A stretch of DNA of 64,000 bases from Warburgia ugandensis (lineage: Eukaryota; Streptophyta; Magnoliopsida; Canellales; Canellaceae): positions 68,367,495-68,431,494 of the forward strand of contig CP141127.1 of NCBI GenBank assembly GCA_035236585.1. Direction: 5' to 3'. The number at the start of each line of letters is the position of its first letter. Position 1 is the first letter of the stretch. This document shows, one piece after another, positions 21,941-34,738 of this stretch. The translations under genes were made by a program, and so were the position numbers. Under the pieces are notes generated by a model. The model saw only the letters and a program-made list of their open reading frames with translations, was not told the DNA's origin and searched no databases.

Positions 21941-24900
21941 TGTAGCTATAAAAATGCTTGTAGGCACACCAATCAAAGTAGTTATGTACTTGAGAGAGAT
22001 CGATCCCATGACAAATCTCATAGAATTTTTATTTGATTGGATCTTATTCAAGTTGCTTATCTTAGCCAAAGAGGAATGGGTTTTGAATTAAAGTAGGAAT
22101 TTAAACCCCTAGAATGGGAGATGTGCAGTAAATTACAAACTACACTTAAAAGAAACTTTCTAAAATTGAAAATAGTCAATGGAATTAGAAGCCTTCCTAA
22201 CTAACATGCACTCAATAAAGGAAATTAATGCAATACTAGAATGAACGAGTCTAGGGAACTTACTAAAAATGAAACTTTCCTAAATTAACTCTTTCCTAAA
22301 CCTAAAACTTTCTAAAACTCTAAAAGGATCCTTTCCAAAACTAAACTAAGATGTAAACAACTAATTAACTACTACTAAATTAAGACTAAACAACTACTCA
22401 GAGCAAGGATTAAAGAGGATTTACCTAAGTACCATGTGCATGATCCATGGGATGGTGTGAATCGTTCATGGGTTATGGATTAGACATAATTCCTGAATCA
22501 AAAGCTTACTTAGATAAAATCTAATCAATGCAATAATAATAACTTTTAAAAAGTAAATGGGTTCCAAAGGAACCAATCAAATTAGGTGTATGGACTATTG
22601 GAAACTAAGCATGAAGTTTGAATGGAAAAATTCCATATTTTAAATGCTAAACAAACACAATCCAATCAATCACTGAAAAGCAGCATACCAAGAACATTTT
22701 ATGTAAGAAAAAATTTAAGATTTAAATTAATTTATGACTAGAATCAAGCATGAACAATGAACTTAAATAAATTTATTGATTGAATGGAGAATTACATCAA
22801 ATAATAGTGCACATGATACAATTATATATACATATATATATTGAAATTGCACCTTTTCCCACACTTGAAACTTGAGTCAAATCAAACATTCAACACACTT
22901 CAATGACCTTAAAACTGAACTTTGATAAAATTCTAGTGAAACCCAAAAGTGAATCAAGAGAAAAGAAGGTTAGAATGATGGGAACAAACTAGGAAAAAGA
23001 CACTTAAAACTAGCTCTCTTTCTCTCTAAAAAAACAATTATGGAAAATATGAAAATGAAACAAGTATTCAAGCTAATTTTTTCTTTCCTATCACTATTAA
23101 AGAATAAATAACTTGGATCTCAAGAGATAAATCAAGAAAAACTATGAAGATGGAAGCAAAAGATTCAAGAGGAAACAACAGGGATCTATGCGTTTAGAAT
23201 TAAAGAAGCAAAAAAAAAAACAACTAAGCAATGAAAGCAAAGTACTAACCAAGAATTGAAGTGTAAAAGCGAAGAAAAATACTTTAAGAATCCAAGAGAA
23301 AAATAGCCAAAGGAAAGCCAATGTCCAAAGCTCCAAAGATCACCCAAGTAGAATGCTTCTTTCAAGGTTTTTGTGTAATACCTCTACTTGGAAAAATACA
23401 TGGAATCAATGGAGCTTTATACATAGCTATGTTTCCAATTGAATGAAGCTTATTCTAGGAAAGGAAAGTGAATCTAGATCTAGGGTTTTAGTAGGAAAGT
23501 TAGGTGGAGGAATAAGGCAACCAAAGATGACATCATGGTGGCTACCATGTATTTAGAAAGGGGGAGGAGGCATCACCTTTTTAAGAAGGTGGCGTGGAGC
23601 TCCTTCCCTTATAAATATATGGCTTGGCTGTTGGAAAGGGAGCAAAAATGAAGAATGAAAGAATGGAAAGACATGGGAATGGGAATTGATGGTGGCTAGA
23701 GTGTGAAGTAGAATTAGGGGTTTCCCATTTAGGAAACCGCTTAATGTGACAACCAAGCAAGGGGGAGGTGTCACCTTTTTAGAAAGGTAATTCCTTCATA
23801 TTAAGTGTTTAATTTTGGCTAAAATACCCTTAGTTCAGCATTCAATTAGATCATCTAACCATTCAAAAGTATAAAATTTAGCTTGATTTTTAATTTAGCT
23901 CAAATTGGCCATCCAAACTTTAATTTTTCAAAATCAACATTTAGGTGATCATTAGAGCTTATTAGATGACTAATGTGCGATTTAGATTATACTAATTTAG
24001 TCTATTATTTTACAGATCAACTAAAAGAAACATGAATGGCTAAGGATCAATGTACTGATCACATAGCAAGGATCAATGGTGCAGATCAAGTGAAGATCAA
24101 GAAAGGAAGAAGAGTCCTAATGGAAGAAGTTTCCTAAGGAAGAAGAGTCCTAATGGAGGAAGAATCCTAATTTAGAAGAGAGGTAGTCCTGATAGGAATC
24201 CACCACTTAAAGGAAAGAGGTGGAGGAAGTTATAAAAAAGGGAAGACTATACAAGGCTAGAGAGCTTTTTTTTAGAGTTTGGAAGTTGGAGTTTTGGGGT
24301 TGCCATTCGTGTATTGTCATTGCTGTTTCTTTCTTTGTTTACTATCTCTTTCACGTTATTATACCTTTCCACTTTCTCTTTCATGTTCCTAACATACTTC
24401 TCATCTTTTTCAGCATTATCTCTACTTCACCTTCATTGTAGCACCACAGTAGTTCTGCCTCTGCTCCACCTTGCATCCCCAAACCAGAGCATAATCGAGT
24501 CTGTTCCAAACAACGCCTAGGGGCATCGTCTTCCATCTTTTTCCCCATCACCCTACTGCACAACCCCTTTTACCTTTCCATTTTTTTTTTCATGTCCCTG
24601 ATCCATTCAACCCAAAATACCTATCTCCACCCATCCTTTTTCTTTGCCATACTTGTTTTCCAACAAGAAACCCAGTTCTATCTTAACCTCAATCGCATCT
24701 ACACCCTATCTCTCCCGCACCCTCCATAGCACAGCCCAAGCATTGTCTTCCCTCATACCAGCACTGAACATCCATCGCACCCCTGTCTTTCCTTTACTAC
24801 TCAGAACCAGACAAAGTCCCTCATCTAGTCCACACAACAGGCTAGACGAACCCAGATCTGCGGCATCGTCTTCCGCAGCCTAGAAAAGGGCATCGTTTTT

Positions 24901-26564
24901 CTCTCATCAAACGAGCCCTCCAACAGCCCGTGTGAAAACCATCTACTCCGCCCAGCAAACCATCTATTCCGAATGGTACCAGGCATCTATAACCCATCTT
25001 CTTTGGCGTCTCCATCTTCTCCGACTAAACAAACTCTAGTTTTACGGGAGTTTTAAGGGAGTTTTGGGCAAATTTCCAAATTTGCCCTTGAAGGAATAAT
25101 TCAATTTACATTGGATGTCCTTAATTGCAATTTATGCTATTCCAATTCTAAGTAATCCATATTCTGTGTTATTTCAGTACTGTTTAATTCAATTAACAGG
25201 TCTGGTTTAATTACAGAAAATCTTCAATTCCTTGTTTATTTTAATTATGAATTTCAATTACATTTCTTGGCATGTTCTTAGGATAGATTCTAGTTGAATT
25301 ACTATTTTTAATCTTTATTTTGGATTATGAGAATAGACCTAAGCCGTTGAATCTCAATTTCATTAATTTGATTAGATCTCTAAATATTTGAAGAATCTGA
25401 CAAAATCCTCTGTCAGATCCTTAATCTAGGGCATGTTGAACATAGTGATATAGGTTGATCAAAGTTTTGGAAACCTAAAGTGAAGAAATTGAGCAGTACT
25501 TAAGCTTGGGAATTAGATTTTCTTAATTTCTTCTAGTTTTAGTTTTAATTAGGATTTTATTGTTTCTTTTTATGTTATTCCTGAAATTAAACTTTTGAAA
25601 TTTCATTGGCAAGCTAAATCTAAAGTTCAAAATTTATCTGTTTAGTTTTTTTTCAATTGATTGAATTTTAAATAATTAAATTTTATTATAAACTCCAAAA
25701 TTCTAAAGCAAGTCCCTGTGGGATCAACCCATATTTGCATAACTATATTACAATAGCTTATGCACTTGCGAAAAACATCCACACTTCATTACTTGAAAAT
25801 TATACAACTGTAATTGTGTGGAGGAAAAATATGGAAAATCAAAATGGAAAGTGCGTTTTTCTCTCCTAATTGTTCCACCTATATATTATCATCATACAAA
25901 TTACAATTTTCTCTCAAAACCTTCCAATTATCCCTTAAAAATCATACTTTTTGTATGAGATAATTGCTCTAATTGTGTGACTCCATGTTGCATGGGTCCC
26001 ATGTGGTTTTATGGCCCATGTTGAAGCTCATTCTATGTTCTCTTGAGTGGCTAACTCTCTCAAGTTCGAAGCTTGAATGGCTTGGCTTCTTTGGGTTTGG
26101 ACTAGGAAACCTCATGCATGGCTCCAATTCTCATGCAATGTGGTGGAATTGCATAGCTTTTTGCATGAACCATTTTAGTTACCTTTGATGTTTTCCATTG
26201 GCTTCTTGCTTACCTCAAGATGATCTTGAACATTGATTGAGCTTCAATATGTTATGTTGATCTTTTGTTCTGTGGCCTTCTTTTGATCTTGATCTTTAAA
26301 TCTTATCTTACTTGATCTCGGCCATTGGATCATCTTCTCAACACCTACAAAAGATAAAATCCCTAATTAGATCCCAAAAGATTATAACCATTAACATACT
26401 TACTTTGGATTAGCTTCTGAACCTAAAAAATATTGAACTTTTGAATTATTAGTTCAGAAGTGCATGTGTTATGAAATTTCAAAAAAATCCTTCAATTATG
26501 CCTATAATTTATAACACATGAGCTACTAATTAGGTACTTTTTATACAAAATTGAACACTTATCA
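21941..26564 (-). repeat. Minus-strand Athila-like LTR, interrupted by a solo LTR
   Basis: Read on the minus strand it starts TGATAAGTGTTCAATTTTG at 26564 and ends GCTACA at 21941, next to the inverted primer site. Without the inserted solo LTR (23799-25783 plus one TSD) it is about 2.6 kb, the size expected for this family. Its start region resembles that of the LTR at 1001 more than that of 19323. It forms a long inverted repeat with 19323-21811. Confidence 0.82.
23799..25783 (+). mobile_element. Solo LTR of family B
   Basis: 1985 bp starting TATTAAGTGTTTAATTTTGG and ending CATCCACA, flanked by a perfect 5-bp duplication CTTCA (23794-23798 and 25784-25788). The surrounding minus-strand LTR is continuous when it is removed. 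A related LTR is at 61303, where the start is TGTTAAGTG after a polypurine tract. It holds three short repeats of 'gaagaagagtcctaatgga' type at 24105-24175 and a GC-richer stretch near 24850-25030. No coding region. Unequal recombination between two LTRs probably removed the interior. Confidence 0.85.
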
Positions 26565-26606
26565 CTTTGATTCATGCACTTGGGAGTGCTAATTAGAATT
26601 ACATCA
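26565..26606 (+). repeat. Right TSD and remaining 3' end of the 5' LTR of element D
   Basis: It begins with the second CTTTG copy (26565-26569) and continues the LTR interrupted at 1000, ending ATTACATCA before the D primer site. Confidence 0.75.
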
Positions 26607-27840
26607 AGTTTTTGGCATTGTTGCTTGCAAATTGCAATGGATTTGTGATTGGATTCTAATTTAGATTGATTATCTCTAACCTTAGTTTAGCTTGCATTAA
26701 TTTATCATTTTGCATCCATTTTCTTCATAATTTGCTAGTTTCTCATAAATTGACATATTCTATATTTCATGCCAAGGAAATTTAGCTAAAGCAGTAGCAA
26801 CAATTTTGTGTGCCAAAGATTATTCAAATTAATTTGAATTTTCCTACTTTCTTAGATTAGGTTTCTTTTTACATTGGAGGGGACTTATAGTGAGGCCAAT
26901 TTTTACTTTCTATTTAAAAATAGGATGTAATAATACAGGTCAAGTGTGGGCCCCATTGACACTTGAATGATTCAACTCACATCAAGAAACCCGTTATAAG
27001 TATCCAACACTCTCTTTATTTTTTGAGTGTAATTAGATCTAATATAAGTTGCATTGTTGGTTGGTAGTGTAATTCATATAGTATAGTTCATGCATATTAA
27101 ATTTTTGCATAATATTTAGGGTTGTTGCATTAGAATTGCACCTATTTAACAATGATTAGCTTGAGCTTAGTTATAATTAAGGCATAGGTTGTTTGGTTAT
27201 AGTGTCCTTCTTGTTAAGTTGTGGACCCTTTGTTAGATAGCATATACATAGGGGTAAGTTTATTTTCTTGCATTGTGCTAAACATTTATTGCTTTGTGGT
27301 GGATGATCACATTGATAGTAAGGGCCCTATAAGAACCCTCATAAGATAGTGACTAAATTTCATCACCAGATACTTGAGCCACTTAGGTAATCAAATCAAT
27401 CCTTGTATATTTATGATCCCCGCCCTTAAATTCTAATTTAAAATCAAACAGTAAGAGGCTTAGGGTTTCAAGTTCATAGGATCCTTTTTGAAGGTGCAAA
27501 TATATTGTCACGCCAGTGGCTTCTGAGCATTGTGGTTATAGTGGGTATAAAAATTCAAGTGATTTTCCCATGTAATCCATGGATGTTTGTTGAGGTCTAA
27601 ATACCTCCTTAGATGAGAATTGTATTAACCACTTTAGAGAAGAACCCAACTTGTAAGCAGTGGCTAAGCCTAGGAAAAAGGACGAGCTATTTAGATTTTG
27701 GTCTAAAGCTACAACCCTACACATTAACGAAGAATAAGAATATAGCTCACTAGTGGACCATTAAGGATTATTTGTGCATCATTTAGAGTTAGGAGTCACA
27801 TTTAGTTAGGATTGCATCATAATGCATGCACAATTGTCAA
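26607..27840 (+). other. Primer site and leader of element D
   Basis: TGGCATTGTTGCTTGCAA near 26613 is a degenerate tRNA-Asp-type primer site. The leader matches that of element A, including the conserved block 27310-27800 ('tgttgaggtctaaatacctcc', 'attaaccactt'). It is non-coding. Confidence 0.72.
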
Positions 27841-29628
27841 TCTAAGAACATGAAATTAGTTCCATTTGATTCTAAGAATGTACTCTTAAGAAAAGGGTAA
27901 GAAATAAAATTCATAACCTCATGACCAACCTAGCTATTGCAGTTGAAGCTAAGGCCCTAAAAGATTTTTATGTTCCACTAAAATTAAATACTCCCTCATG
28001 CATTGCATTACCACCTACAAATGTAGACTAGTTTGAGCTTAAACTTGGAGTCATGTAGTTACTCCCATCCTATTATGGTCTAAAGAGAGAGAGGATCCAT
28101 TCCTTCATATCAAGGAATTCTGTGATATATGTGATACATTAAAGATTCAAAAAATTTCAAATGATTCTATTAGACTTAGGTTGTTTCCCTTCTTCTTAAA
28201 AGACAAGGCCAAATCTTTGCTAAATTCATTAGAGGTCGGTTCCATTACCACATTGGACTAGTTGTTGAAAAATTCATAAACAAATTCTTCCCTGTACACA
28301 AGACCAATGCCTTGCCTTGTGTAGGGAGATTATAAATTTCTAATAGAGATGAATCACTGTAAAAATGTTCCCACCATGGATTTGAGAAATTACAGCAAGT
28401 TTAGTAATTTTATGAGGCACCTAAACCTCAAAATAGAAGGATGGTAGATGTCACTAGTGGAGGGGCCCTCATGATGAAAAATGAGATAGAAGCCTAGGAA
28501 TTATTTGAGACCTTAATGAAAATTTCCAACAATGAGATTATTCAAATAGACGAGATTGAAATTCCCATCCTCAAAAGAGAGGAGTTCTTTATGAATTAGG
28601 AGTTACCACAGATATGTCATATAAGCTTGACTCCTTAGTTGGATAAAAGGACAAGGTGGAAAATATGTTCTAGAAACTTGATGCCTTCATGGGTGGAAGT
28701 GCATACATGAAACCTTGGCAGGAGGTTTTCTCTATTTGTTAGAGCCTGACATACTTAATGTTAGCTTGTCCATCTAATTGCATGCATCTTGATTACCCTT
28801 AGAAAAAGTGAATGCTATGAATGCATATAGCAATCCTAATAACAACCCTTATTCTGAGAGTTATAATCCTAGGTGGGCTAGGCATCCTAATTTCTCATGG
28901 TCAAAGAACACTAATAGGGAGGTCCATCAATGAACCCCCTTGCTCAAAATTTTCCTTGAGCTTTAGTTCCCCAATAACCTCCTAGTTTTCAATTCCCTTA
29001 GCAACCAATGAAATTAGCATTTGAGGAAACTAAGCAGTTATTCATGGAGAAAACTCTAAAAAACCAGGATGAAACTAGATAGATCCTAAACCATCTACAA
29101 AATGAGAGTAGAGAGAGCTCCAATGTATATTCCTAAGCTATTTCCAAACTAGACATGCAAATGAGTCAGTTCTCAGCTGCATTGAGTGATAGAGGTGAAA
29201 GAACATTTCCCAGTCAGCCAATCTCAAACCTTATGGGACAATTTGTAATAAGGTCATCTTAAAATTCACAGGGACCCAGTGAGCAAGCCAAATTCATAAC
29301 TACCCTTAGGAGTGGCTATCAGATAAATAAGAAGGTGGGGTAGATTGAGGATAGAATAGAGGAGAATGACCAAGCTACAATTAAGGAGAAAGAGTAAAAC
29401 ATAAATCTTCAACTCCATATGAACTTATAGTGGGGACACCTTATGTGCCTAAAGTCCCATTCCCTCAACTTTTAAACAAGGCAAAGAAAGGGACTAATTT
29501 TTATGAGATAATGGATGTATGTAAACACATTCAAATCAATATTCCATTACTCAATGCAATAAAAGATATCACTGCTTATGCCAAATTCCTCAAAGAGTAC
29601 TGAACACAAAAGCACAAGCTTAATGTGC
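27841..29628 (+). pseudogene. gag pseudogene of element D
   Basis: Shifting frames give ALKDFYVPLKLNTPS near 27955-28000, IRLRLFPFFLKDKAKSLLNS near 28170-28230, and the gag C-terminal block like VPKVPFPQLLNKAKKG and IQINIPLLNAIKDITAYAKF near 29445-29600. About 50 bp is missing near 28335. Many stops. At its 3' end the sequence jumps straight into RT, so protease is absent. Confidence 0.75.
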
Positions 29629-31639
29629 AAATTATTGTGTTGAGCTGAGAAAAATGTCATTTTATGGTACAAAGTTGTATTATTTTAGGACACATAATAT
29701 CACATAATGGTACAAAGGTTGACAAATCCAAAGTAGATATTATTTGTAATCTTCTCCCTCCTAGGACAGTGAAGGAAACCCACTCATTTTTAGGTCATGC
29801 TAGATTTTTAGACGATTCATGAAAGATTTTAGTAAAATTTCGAAGTCCTAATACAATTTACTTATGAAGGAGGCAATTTTTTATTTTGATGAAAAATTGT
29901 ATGAAAACATTTGTGTGCCTAAAGGTTGATCTCAAATTGGAGTGCACCATTTGAGATAATATGTGATGCTTTAGACTACGTGATCAGTGCTATGTTGGTG
30001 CAGAATATTGATAAACCCCTCCATATGATATATTATGTTAGTAAAACCCTTAATGATGTCCAACTCAATTATTCTACTATAGAGAAAGAGTTGTAGGCTT
30101 TCTTATTTGCCTTGTATAAATTTAGATCAAATAGGTTCTAAAGTCACCATTTACATGGACCATGAAGCATTGAAATACCTTCTTCCTAAGAAGAATGCTA
30201 AATCGAGAGTGATCCAATGGATTCTATTGCTACAGGACTTTAATACAGAGATTCGGGGTAAGAAAGGTTCCAAAAAAATTTTAGAAGACTATTATCCAAG
30301 TTGATTGTGGAGTTTACTAGTGAATCTATGCCTATAATAGAATATTTCCTAAATGAGCAACTTTTATACATTTTCTTGATACCTTGGTATGCTGATATTG
30401 TCACTTATCTTGTCAATGGTAAAATGCTTAACCACTAGACCAAACAAGATAGGAATCAATTTCTTACTGGAGTTAAATACCTTTCGTGAAGTTATCTGTA
30501 TTTATTCAACTATTGTCTCAATTAGGTCATTAGGAGATGCATACCATATAGTGAACATCAAAAAATAAATTCTTTTTTCCATGACCATGCATGCAAGGGC
30601 CATTTTAGTTTTGAAAATTTTTGCAGTTCAGTTTCTACTGGCTCTCCATCTTTAAGGATTCACATGCTTACGGTATAGCACACTCCAAATGTTAACAATT
30701 AGGGAGTATAAGTAAAAGAGATATGATGCCCTTGAACCTCATTTTGATCATTAAGCCTTTCGATGTTTGGAGTGTTGCTTATGAGATGTTTTCATGGTTC
30801 CTTTGGTCATCTTTGTATCCTTGTGAGAGTGCACTGTCTCCAAATGGGTGGAAGAAATAGTGTGTAAGACCATTAATCACAAAGTGGTGGTCTAGTTCTT
30901 GAAGGAGAATATTTTTGTATGCTTTGGTATTGCACATGCCATTATTAGGGGGAGAATACTTCTGTAATAGAGTGTTTGAGAATTTAATGAAGAAATATGG
31001 TGTCATCCATAGAATTGCTACCCCATACCATCCTTAGACTAGTGGACAAGGGGAAGTGTCAATAGGAAAATTAAGTAGATTTTAGAAAAGATAGTTAATC
31101 CTAGTTGGAAAAACTGATCTTTGAAACTTAATGATGCATTATATGCTTACTGTACTACATTCAAAACCACTATAAGCATGTCACCCTACCTTTTGATCGA
31201 TGAAAAGGCTTGTCATCTCCTAGTTGAACTTGAGAATTAAGCATATTGGGCCATTAAAAAGCTCAATTTTGACTTAAATAGTGCTAGAACCCACATAAAG
31301 CTCCAAACTCAATGAGTTCAAAGAACTTAGGAAAGAAGCATATGAGATTGTTAAGACATATAAGGAGCAAATGGAAGTAGATCATAATAAACACATCTTA
31401 CATAAATCCATCACACCAAGATAGGTTGCGTCCATTTCCTAGTAAACTTCATTCTTTATGGAATGGGCACTACATTGTCTGAACTGTTTATCTTTATGGA
31501 TCAGTTGACATTGAAAAGGATGGGAAGATTTCTAAAGTGAATGGTCAAAGGTTAAAACCCTTTTTAGAATTGGCTGACCTAAAATTGGAGGAGAATTTGT
31601 TTAAAAATTTTATTTACAAAGTCTCACCATAGCATGTTT
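29629..31639 (+). pseudogene. pol remnant of element D: end of RT, RNase H, integrase
   Basis: It starts inside RT after the catalytic box (EKCHFMVQS, then HNGTKVDKSKVD). Protease and most of RT, about 1.3 kb compared with element A, are deleted. RNase H follows (FEIICDA-like 29945-29970; a frame from 30107 with VTIYMDHEALKYLLPKKNAK), then integrase remnants at 30540-31310 (HDHACKGHF-like zinc block; a core with DGATTIIRG-like decay; GVIHRIATPYHP). The sequence ends at the next LTR start without the roughly 1.7-kb 3' region and polypurine tract found in A and F. Confidence 0.75.
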
Positions 31640-32412
31640 TGATAAGTGTTCAATTTTGTATAAAAAGTCCCCAGTTAGTAGTCCATGTGTTATAAATTAT
31701 AGGCATTATTCTAGGGTTTTCATAAAATTTCATAACACATGCATTTCTCACCTAATAATTCAAATTTTTTATTTTTGACAGGTTCATGAGCAAATCCAAA
31801 GTATGTGACTTGTCATAATTTTTTAGGATTTAATTAGGGTTTTTACTTTCTTTGAATTATTGAGAAAATGATCCAATGGTCAAGATCAAGTAAGATAAGA
31901 TTTAAAGATCAAGATCAAAAGAGGGACAAAGACCTAAATCTCAGCATTTCAATACTAAATCAAGATTCAAGATCATCTTAAGTCAAGCAATTGGAAGTAT
32001 CAATGGTGACTAAAAGGGCCCATGCAAAAAGCCATCCAATTCCACAACCTTTACTGAGAATTGAAGTTGTGAATAAGGTTACCTAATCCAACAAGGAAAC
32101 CCATGAAGCCAAAGGACTTATCCAATCAAGTCATCAAAGTAAGCCTCCAAGCAGAGGAGACATTTCAAATAATTATCCATGCTAAAAATTGAATTTCAAT
32201 GGAATAATTAGAAAGGAATGTGGATGATAATCAACATGGTAAGATATGCATGCATTGGTGGACCAATCTAGACAGAATCCAAGTCTAATTTCTTTATTTT
32301 TCTCCTTCTTTTCTCTCCCTTTCCTACTCATCATATTACATAATTAGAAGGAAGGAGTTCCATGCCACCGTCCTTGAAAGGTGACACTTCATCCCTTCTA
32401 ATTCCACCATTC
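31640..32412 (+). repeat. Athila-like LTR fragment (start only)
   Basis: It starts TGATAAGTGTTCAATTTTG and follows the first third of the family LTR. Another LTR start then interrupts it at about 32413. It may be the 3' LTR of D after an internal deletion, or the 5' LTR of another copy. No coding region. Confidence 0.72.
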
Positions 32413-34460
32413 CAATAAGTGTTCAATTTTGTATGAAAAGCGCCCAATTAGTAGCCCATGTGTAATAAAATATAGTGTTATTTCTAGAGCTTTTGCAAAT
32501 ATTTATAGCACAAGCATTTCTTACCTAATAATGAAAATTTTGATATTTTTTAGGGTCAGGAGCTAATTAAGCTTAAATATGTGATTAATCATAATTTTTA
32601 GAATTTTACTAGAGATTTTAATCTTTTATAAGTGTTGAGAAGATGATCTAATGGTCGATACCAAGTAAGATAAGATTTGAAGATCAAGATCAAAAGAGGG
32701 CCAATGATAAAAGATCAATCAAGATTCAAGATCATCTTAAGGCAAGCAAGAAAGCAATTGGAAGATTCAAAGGCAGCTAAAATGGGTCGATGCAAAAAGC
32801 CATGCATTTCCACCGCTTTGTGTGATTATTGGAGCCGTAGATGAGGTTTCCTAGTCTAACAAAGAAACCTAAGGAAGCGGAGTGAGCCTTGAGGCCATCT
32901 AAGCCATGCCACATGGATCACATGATTGGAGGAATTTTTCATTATTCCATGAAAATTCAACAGGATAATTGGAAGGAATGATGACTTGTCAAACTAGGAT
33001 TGAGGGCATGCTAAGATGAAGCAATAGGAGAAAAGTCCTTGTATTTTATATTTCTTTTTATACTTTTCTCTCTATCTCCTAATCTTTCCCTCTCTTTCCT
33101 CCTTTCCTATCTTTCTTTCCTTTCCAAATGAATGACCTTTAAGGAGTGGAGTTCCATGCCTAATCTCTTGAAAGGTAGGGCCTCCCCCTTTCATTTACTC
33201 ATATTTAGAAATTCAATCTCAACCATCTCACCTAACTTTCTAATCTTCCATCTTCAACCAACCACCTAACTATCCCATCCTAGAGTCCTACTTCTATTTC
33301 CCTTCCTAAGTTTCCTATCTTATCTATCTTATCTCCATCCCTTTGATTATTTTTAGAAAGTCCACCTCATCCTACCATCTAAATCCATCTCTTCCTACCT
33401 TCCACTCATCCTCCTAGATTATCTACCTCACCCAGCTACTTACTTTCCAAATCTCCATCCCATATTTTCCTTCCTATTAAGTCTCTATAGAGATTGAAAC
33501 TTCATATTTACAGCAAGAGAATCACACCCCCTCCATAAGGAGTTCCATGCCTTTTTTTGGGCTGATCCTCCACTTGGATTTCATGCACGGTTCTCTTCCT
33601 TCAAGCCTTATTCAAGTTGTTCTAGCCTCCTTGAACTTTAGCACACTTTTCCTTTGGGTTTTGCACTTAATTTCCAAGTTGGTGTCTTGTAATTTCCTTG
33701 CTTAAATCTTTTCCTTGTTGCCTTATCTTTATTTATGTTCCTTAGTTTTCCTCTCTTATTGGCCTTTTGATTTTAGATTTAGATCCTTATATTCAAGGAC
33801 CACAACTCTCTTGCAGTGATAGCTAAGAGATTGCAATACTTGAATCACCTTGATTTCATTGTTCATCCATTGCTATCATTACCATCTTTTTCCCTCTCTT
33901 TCTCCTTGGATCTTTCTTTGGATTACACGCATGTATATTTGGCTATTGGATAGTGAATGTTAAACTTTGTTTTGGAGTTAGATTTTCATATTTCAATATA
34001 AGCAATTTCCCTTTCCAATTTCTATGTAATGTGTACACAAAATTTTGTGTGAATTTCAATTCAATAAATTGTCATGTTTCATGCAAAATATTCCGTGCTC
34101 AATTCCTTACTTGAATCATGTGCACTATGTTGTTGATTGTTCCTTAGTTTTGTATGTTTTGTAGATTAGTTTAATTCATGTTTAGTTTTCCTTAGTTGTA
34201 GTTTAAGTTTGGTTGCATCTTAGATTAGTTTTAGAAAGTTTCCTTAATTTAGAGTCTAAATTCGTCTATGTTTCCTTTTCCATGTTATTCAAATTTCTAG
34301 TTTACATCAAATTCAATTGCTCTTTGGCTAGGATAAGTGGTTTAACCAGGATTCAACCAACATACAAAATTGTGAGGTTCCTCATGGGATCGACCACACT
34401 CGCTTGCAAATTACTACATTGATTCATGTGCTTGTGGATAATATTAAAGCTGCTACACCA
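32413..34460 (+). repeat. 5' LTR of Athila-like element E
   Basis: It starts with CAATAAGTGTTC (the usual TG is changed) and ends GCTACACCA before a well-kept primer site. About 2.05 kb. A long pyrimidine-rich stretch spans 33030-33480. The block order matches the other LTRs, and the middle is most like 56713-57369. Confidence 0.78.
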
Positions 34461-34738
34461 AGTTTTTGGGCCTGTTGCTGGGGAATCACAATAGATTTGT
34501 GGTTGGATCTTTGCTTATCTCTAATCATAAACCTAGGTTGCATTAGATTAGGTCTTTTGCATCATCCTTGCATATTTTTCTAATTCCTCACAAATTGACC
34601 CATATTTCTTTTGTTTTGTACGAGGGGAATTAAGCAAAAGGAGCAGTAGCAATCTTGTGGGCCATAGCTTCATCAGCATAATTGGGATGTTCTTACTTTT
34701 GTAGAATAGGGTTTTCTATTTTGGAGAGAACTTGTAGG

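Larger units (their letters stand above)
1001..26564. mobile_element. 25.6-kb composite insertion with terminal LTRs in inverted orientation
   Basis: The left end is the start of a plus-strand LTR (TGATAAGTG) and the right end is the start of a minus-strand LTR (CACTTATCA). A normal LTR element would end with the 3' end of a plus-strand LTR. Inside are, in order: LTR, leader, gag, Tekay-like insertion, pol, 3' region, plus LTR, about 130 bp of minus leader with primer site, and minus LTR carrying a solo LTR of another family. The insertion is flanked by CTTTG on both sides. It may be one integration of a head-to-head cDNA chimera, or the product of later rearrangement. Confidence 0.7.
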
